This document shows, one piece after another, positions 7,113-9,191 of a stretch of DNA of 9,191 bases. The notes under the pieces are model-generated. The model saw only the letters and a list, made by a program, of their open reading frames with translations. It had not been told where the DNA came from and ran no database searches. The translations under genes and the position numbers were made by a program. The DNA lies in contig CALDPL010000243.1 of the NCBI GenBank assembly GCA_937911965.1, positions 1 through 9,191 on the forward strand, given 5' to 3'. This DNA is from an uncultured Allomuricauda sp. Its GTDB lineage: Bacteria; Bacteroidota; Bacteroidia; Flavobacteriales; Flavobacteriaceae. Each line of letters begins with the position of its first letter. The first letter of the stretch is position 1.

Positions 7113-7628
7113 ATGACGGATAAGGTTGAAAGGTTATTTAAAAATAACTACGCTTTATTATGTCTTGTTTCGTACTCCATTGTAAAGGACCGCGATGTGG
7201 CAAAGGATATAGTACAGGACTTTTTTGTTTCCTTTTGGAACCGAAGAAAGAAGATCGAGATCACCACTTCTTTTGAGGCCTATGCAAGGCAATCGGTAAA
7301 AAACCTGAGCCTCCTCCATCTTGAAAAGGAGAAAAAGGCCAGAATCCTTCATTCTGAGCTCGAAATTGTCAAGGAGGACTACCAAACCCATACGGAAAAG
7401 CCAAGAAAGAACAATAAAATCGTTGAACTGCTCGATCGGATGCCGGACAAAAGAAGGGAAATCTTCGTTTCCTTTGTCGTCCACGGCCAGAGCTATTCCG
7501 AAATAGCCGAAACCAACGGGGTTTCCATCAATACGGTCAAGACCCAGATGAAAAGGGCCTATGCATTTCTCAGGACCCATAACAAACAGGATTTTATTTC
7601 CATTGCCCTCTTGTTTCTTTCGTTTTAA
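7113..7628 (+). CDS. ECF sigma factor, FecI-like, Bacteroidota SusCD-associated type
   Basis: The protein has 171 residues. Region 2 covers about 6-70, with the typical DVAKDIVQDFFVSFWNRR (28-45) and the polar SFEAYARQSVKNLSLLHL helix (53-70). Region 4 covers about 103-154: LLDRMPDKRREIFVSF followed by the helix-turn-helix YSEIAETNGVSINTVKTQMK (128-147). The hydrophobic C-terminal tail (FISIALLFLSF) is common in this group. It directs RNA polymerase to target promoters, most likely susC, once FecR releases it. The gene is divergent from fecR, whereas many Bacteroidota pairs are co-directional. Its stop lies only eight bases before the IS200 left end, so the IS probably separated it from its original downstream sequence, perhaps including the hairpin at 8202-8218. 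Confidence 0.95.
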   Translation: MTDKVERLFKNNYALLCLVSYSIVKDRDVAKDIVQDFFVSFWNRRKKIEITTSFEAYARQSVKNLSLLHLEKEKKARILHSELEIVKEDYQTHTEKPRKNNKIVELLDRMPDKRREIFVSFVVHGQSYSEIAETNGVSINTVKTQMKRAYAFLRTHNKQDFISIALLFLSF

Positions 7629-7642
7629 TTCAACTTAAAAAT

Positions 7643-7661
7643 CCACCTGCTTTGCAGGTGG
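7643..7661 (+). repeat. IS200 left-end subterminal hairpin
   Basis: CCACCTGC-TTT-GCAGGTGG is a perfect 8-bp stem with a 3-base loop. Such hairpins are what TnpA recognises on single-stranded DNA. Being 15 bases past the sigma stop, it could also end or protect the sigma mRNA. Confidence 0.85.
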
Positions 7662-7680
7662 TAATGTTCTGGTGGCTGTG

Positions 7681-7709
7681 CCATATCTTTGTCCCATGGG
7701 CAGATATGG
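7681..7709 (+). promoter_or_regulatory. Leader hairpin with the tnpA start codon at its tip
   Basis: CCATATCT (7681-7688) and AGATATGG (7702-7709) are perfect inverted repeats. The interior holds CCCATGGG (7693-7700), itself palindromic, with the proposed tnpA ATG (7696-7698) at its centre. The start would be hidden in an mRNA hairpin. Enteric IS200 is known to keep tnpA translation very low through a structured leader, so this is a plausible parallel, inferred from sequence only. Confidence 0.55.
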
Positions 7710-8137
7710 GAAACTCAGCCATGTCATATACAAATGTGACTACCACATCGTATGGGTCCCCAAATACAGGTTTCGGATATTGAAGGGTGCCCTAAGGGAT
7801 TTGGTCGAAGGTGACATCCGGATGTTGTGCGAATGGAAAAGTTGTGAGGTCCAGGAATTGAGCGTACAGGAAGACCATGTCCATTTGGTGGTTTGAAGTT
7901 CCCCCGAAAGTTTCCATTTCGATGTTGATGGGAACCTTGAAGGGGAAGTTGGCGATAAAACTGTTCAAGAGTTACCCGAAATTGAAACAGCGGCCCTATT
8001 GGGGCAATCATTTTTGGGCCCGGGGTTATTTTGTGAGTACCATTGGACTGGATGGGGAAATGATAAAACGGTATGTGAAATACCAAGAGAAGGAAGAGAA
8101 AAATGAAGAGGCCCAACAACAACGATTCGACTTTTGA
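7696..8137 (+). pseudogene. tnpA: IS200-type Y1 HUH transposase TnpA, frameshifted
   Basis: The first part (ATG 7696) encodes GRYGKLSHVIYKCDYHIVWV and continues to the HUH motif EDHVHLVV (His61, His63), then hits TGA at 7894-7896. The remainder continues one frame on (VPPKVSISMLMGTLKGK, then FWARGYFVSTIG and IKRYVKYQE) to the TGA at 8135-8137. Removing one T from the TTT at 7892-7894 restores a continuous 146-residue protein of normal family length, with catalytic Tyr126 and Gln130. So all catalytic parts are present and a single base separates the frames. It may be a dead copy, a sequencing error, or a +1 programmed shift; the site reads GTT TGA A, like the RF2 site CTT TGA C. An in-frame ATG at 7672 is possible, but family proteins start near MGRYGK. 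Confidence 0.85.
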
Positions 8138-8138
8138 G

Positions 8139-8153
8139 GCCCCCTTTGGGGGC
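8139..8153 (+). terminator. GC-rich hairpin after tnpA
   Basis: GCCCCC-TTT-GGGGGC forms a 6-bp all-GC stem beginning one base after the tnpA stop codon. It has no T run (CTAACC follows), so it is an incomplete intrinsic terminator. It lies inside the IS, before the right-end hairpin. Confidence 0.45.
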
Positions 8154-8162
8154 TAACCAAAG

Positions 8163-8181
8163 CCACCTTCTAAGAAGGTGG
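8163..8181 (+). repeat. IS200 right-end subterminal hairpin
   Basis: CCACCTTC-TAA-GAAGGTGG is a perfect 8-bp stem with a 3-base loop, sharing its outer five base pairs with the left-end hairpin. It is the expected TnpA recognition structure at the right end; the ATTTTT that follows mirrors the AAAAAT before the left hairpin. Confidence 0.85.
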
Positions 8182-8201
8182 ATTTTTACTTGGGAGACTT
8201 C

Positions 8202-8222
8202 ATGGGGCAACCTCCCATTTTT
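8202..8222 (+). terminator. Terminator-like hairpin between the IS and terC
   Basis: ATGGGG (8202-8207) pairs with TCCCAT (8213-8218), with one G-T pair and a 5-base loop, followed by T residues to 8222. It lies just outside the IS right end. It is likely the original terminator of the sigma gene, now displaced by the IS insertion (inference). An alternative pairing, TGGGAG (8191-8196) with CTCCCA (8212-8217), competes with it. Confidence 0.45.
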
Positions 8223-8236
8223 ATTTATGGATTGAT

Positions 8237-8244
8237 TAGCTTTG
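8237..8244 (+). promoter_or_regulatory. Bacteroidota -7 promoter element for terC
   Basis: TAGCTTTG matches the TAnnTTTG consensus of the primary Bacteroidota sigma factor exactly and ends 16 bases before the terC ATG, so the leader would be very short. No clear TTG distal element is found at the usual distance, where the terminator-like hairpin lies. Confidence 0.45.
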
Positions 8245-8260
8245 CCACAAAATAAATTCT

Positions 8261-9191
8261 ATGCTGGTCTGGACACTTTTTATCCTGTGTATTTTGATTT
8301 TTTTGGCCTTGGACCTAGGAGTGTTCAACAGGAAGGCGCATGTCATAAGTGTCAAGGAAGCCTCGATGTGGACGGCAATATGGGTCACCCTCTCCTTTTT
8401 GTTCTCAGGGGTGATCTATTGGTTGTATTCCCAGGGCCATATTGACAATGCCGACCAACTGACCCCCATGGAGGCCAGCCTGAAATACATCACCGGATAC
8501 CTTATAGAGCTTTCCCTGAGTGTTGACAATATCTTTGTGATCGCAGTGATCTTTGCCTCCTTCAGCATTCCCCAGAAATACCAGCACAGGGTATTGTTCT
8601 GGGGTATATTGGGCGCCATAGTGTTCCGGGCATTGATGATATTTTTTGGGGTTGTGTTGATCAAGAAATTCAGTTTCGCCACCTATGTGTTCGGGGCATT
8701 TCTATTGTTCACGGCCTTTAAAATGCTTTTTTCAAAAGACGAGAAATTCAATCCCAAAAACTCTTTTGTCTATAGAAATTTGAGGAAAGTGATGCCGATC
8801 ACCACCCATATGGAGGGACAAAAGTTCTTTGTGCACATGCGGCATATCCGGGCCGCGACCCCATTGTTCATGGCCTTGGTGGTCATAGAGTTCACGGACA
8901 TCCTCTTTGCCCTGGACAGTGTGCCGGCCATATTGGCCATAACCTCGGATCCCTTCCTGGTGTTCAGTTCCAATATATTTGCCATCCTGGGCCTGAGGTC
9001 CATGTATTTCTTCCTGGCCAACATGCTGGAAAAGTTCCATTATCTGAAGTACAGTCTGGTGGTCATTCTGGTGTTCGTGGGCATCAAGTATCCGCTCGAC
9101 CGCAGCTTTGTCGACGCTGTAGTCCGAGCTGGGGATGCCGTGCGTGTGCCACTGCTCACCGTGGAGCCGGTCATTACGCACCCCCGTATAC
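8261..9191 (+). CDS. TerC-family integral membrane protein (Alx/TerC, probable Mn2+ exporter), incomplete
   Basis: Starting at ATG 8261, the frame stays open to the window edge (310 codons). Residues 1-276 are clearly TerC family: MLVWTLFILCILIFLALDLG with the first membrane helix, the acidic helix motif SLSVDNIFVI (85-94), YQHRVLFWGILGAI (107-120), YVFGAFLLFTAFKMLF (142-157), the second acidic motif EFTDILFALDSVPAI (210-224) and SSNIFAILGLRSMYFFLA (236-253). The Asp residues of these repeats form the family's ion path. By family it exports metal ions, with links to manganese efflux or tellurite resistance. After GIK (residue 276, position 9088) the expected final hydrophobic helices are missing; the frame continues as a polar, CpG-rich stretch unlike TerC. 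The gene therefore appears broken or chimeric at its 3' end. It is unrelated in function to susCD. Confidence 0.92.
   Translation, partial: MLVWTLFILCILIFLALDLGVFNRKAHVISVKEASMWTAIWVTLSFLFSGVIYWLYSQGHIDNADQLTPMEASLKYITGYLIELSLSVDNIFVIAVIFASFSIPQKYQHRVLFWGILGAIVFRALMIFFGVVLIKKFSFATYVFGAFLLFTAFKMLFSKDEKFNPKNSFVYRNLRKVMPITTHMEGQKFFVHMRHIRAATPLFMALVVIEFTDILFALDSVPAILAITSDPFLVFSSNIFAILGLRSMYFFLANMLEKFHYLKYSLVVILVFVGIKYPLDRSFVDAVVRAGDAVRVPLLTVEPVITHPRI
9089..9191. other. CpG-rich tail unlike the rest of the window
   Basis: From about 9089 to the edge the DNA has about a dozen CG dinucleotides in about 100 bases, whereas the preceding 90 bases have one. Forward, it continues the terC frame with a non-TerC sequence. 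Backward, it also has an open, natural-looking frame (HTHGIPSSDYSVDKAAVERI). It may be foreign sequence joined to the terC gene by assembly or by insertion. Confidence 0.45.

Larger units (their letters stand above)
7637..8187 (+). mobile_element. IS200-type insertion sequence (IS200/IS605 family), tnpA only
   Basis: The element is marked by two subterminal hairpins, 7643-7661 and 8163-8181, around a single tyrosine-HUH transposase gene. The outermost 12 bases at each side are inverse copies: AAAAATCCACCT (7637-7648) and AGGTGGATTTTT (8176-8187). No tnpB/IscB-like gene is present, which is the IS200 arrangement. These elements move as single strands and make no target duplication, so the exact ends cannot be fixed without an empty site; the true ends may lie a few to about 20 bases outside the given limits. 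It sits between the sigma gene and terC, both transcribed in the same direction. Confidence 0.85.

Noticed and set aside
7724..8210. Minus-strand open frames across the IS200
   Set aside because: They lie antisense to tnpA and its end hairpins, with no recognisable protein features.
8732..9181. A 149-codon minus-strand frame opposite terC
   Set aside because: Most of it is antisense to conserved TerC motifs and reads as His/Gln-rich shadow. Only the part right of about 9089 looks natural, and that is reported as a break, not as a gene.
1..9191. CRISPR array, tRNA or rRNA genes
   Set aside because: No regularly spaced repeats and no cloverleaf or ribosomal RNA segments were seen on either strand.

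Overview
The window looks like chromosomal DNA from a marine-type Flavobacteriaceae bacterium (Bacteroidota). The evidence is a SusC/SusD outer-membrane pair, a FecR/ECF-sigma pair with Bacteroidota-type domains, no Shine-Dalgarno sequences, a TAnnTTTG-type promoter element, and coding DNA that looks close to 50% GC by eye. I cannot name the species.

Layout, left to right. Positions 1-430 (minus) hold the N-terminal part of a secreted S10-family serine peptidase that runs off the left edge. The 254-base gap 431-684 holds no gene but several inverted repeats: a perfect 18-bp palindrome just upstream of the peptidase, a long terminator-like hairpin, and a smaller hairpin after susD. Positions 685-2097 (minus) encode a SusD-like surface lipoprotein of the SusD_2 type. 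Positions 2117-5680 (minus) encode a SusC-like TonB-dependent receptor with an N-terminal STN signalling domain. A hairpin terminator separates it from a FecR-like anti-sigma factor (5794-6942, minus). A 170-base AT-rich divergent promoter region leads to an ECF sigma factor (7113-7628, plus). An IS200-type insertion (about 7637-8187) with subterminal hairpins and a frameshifted tnpA follows directly. It is followed by a terminator-like hairpin, a TAnnTTTG promoter and a TerC-family membrane protein gene (8261 onward) that loses family resemblance after about 9088.

How the genes work together (inference from family knowledge): the SusC STN domain should report ligand occupancy to the periplasmic part of FecR, FecR should then release the ECF sigma factor, and sigma should raise susCD expression. 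This is a trans-envelope, substrate-inducible uptake locus. No glycoside hydrolase, polysaccharide lyase or sulfatase is visible. The only enzyme next to susCD is a secreted peptidase, so a peptide or protein substrate is at least as likely as a glycan, but this is not proven.

The most interesting items are the palindrome before the peptidase, the structured leader and RF2-like frameshift point in the IS200 transposase, the inverted repeat over the sigma-factor start region, a calcium-loop-like motif in SusC, and an abrupt CpG-rich composition break in the last about 100 bases that may be an assembly chimera or insertion junction. I saw no clearly new defence or metabolic system.
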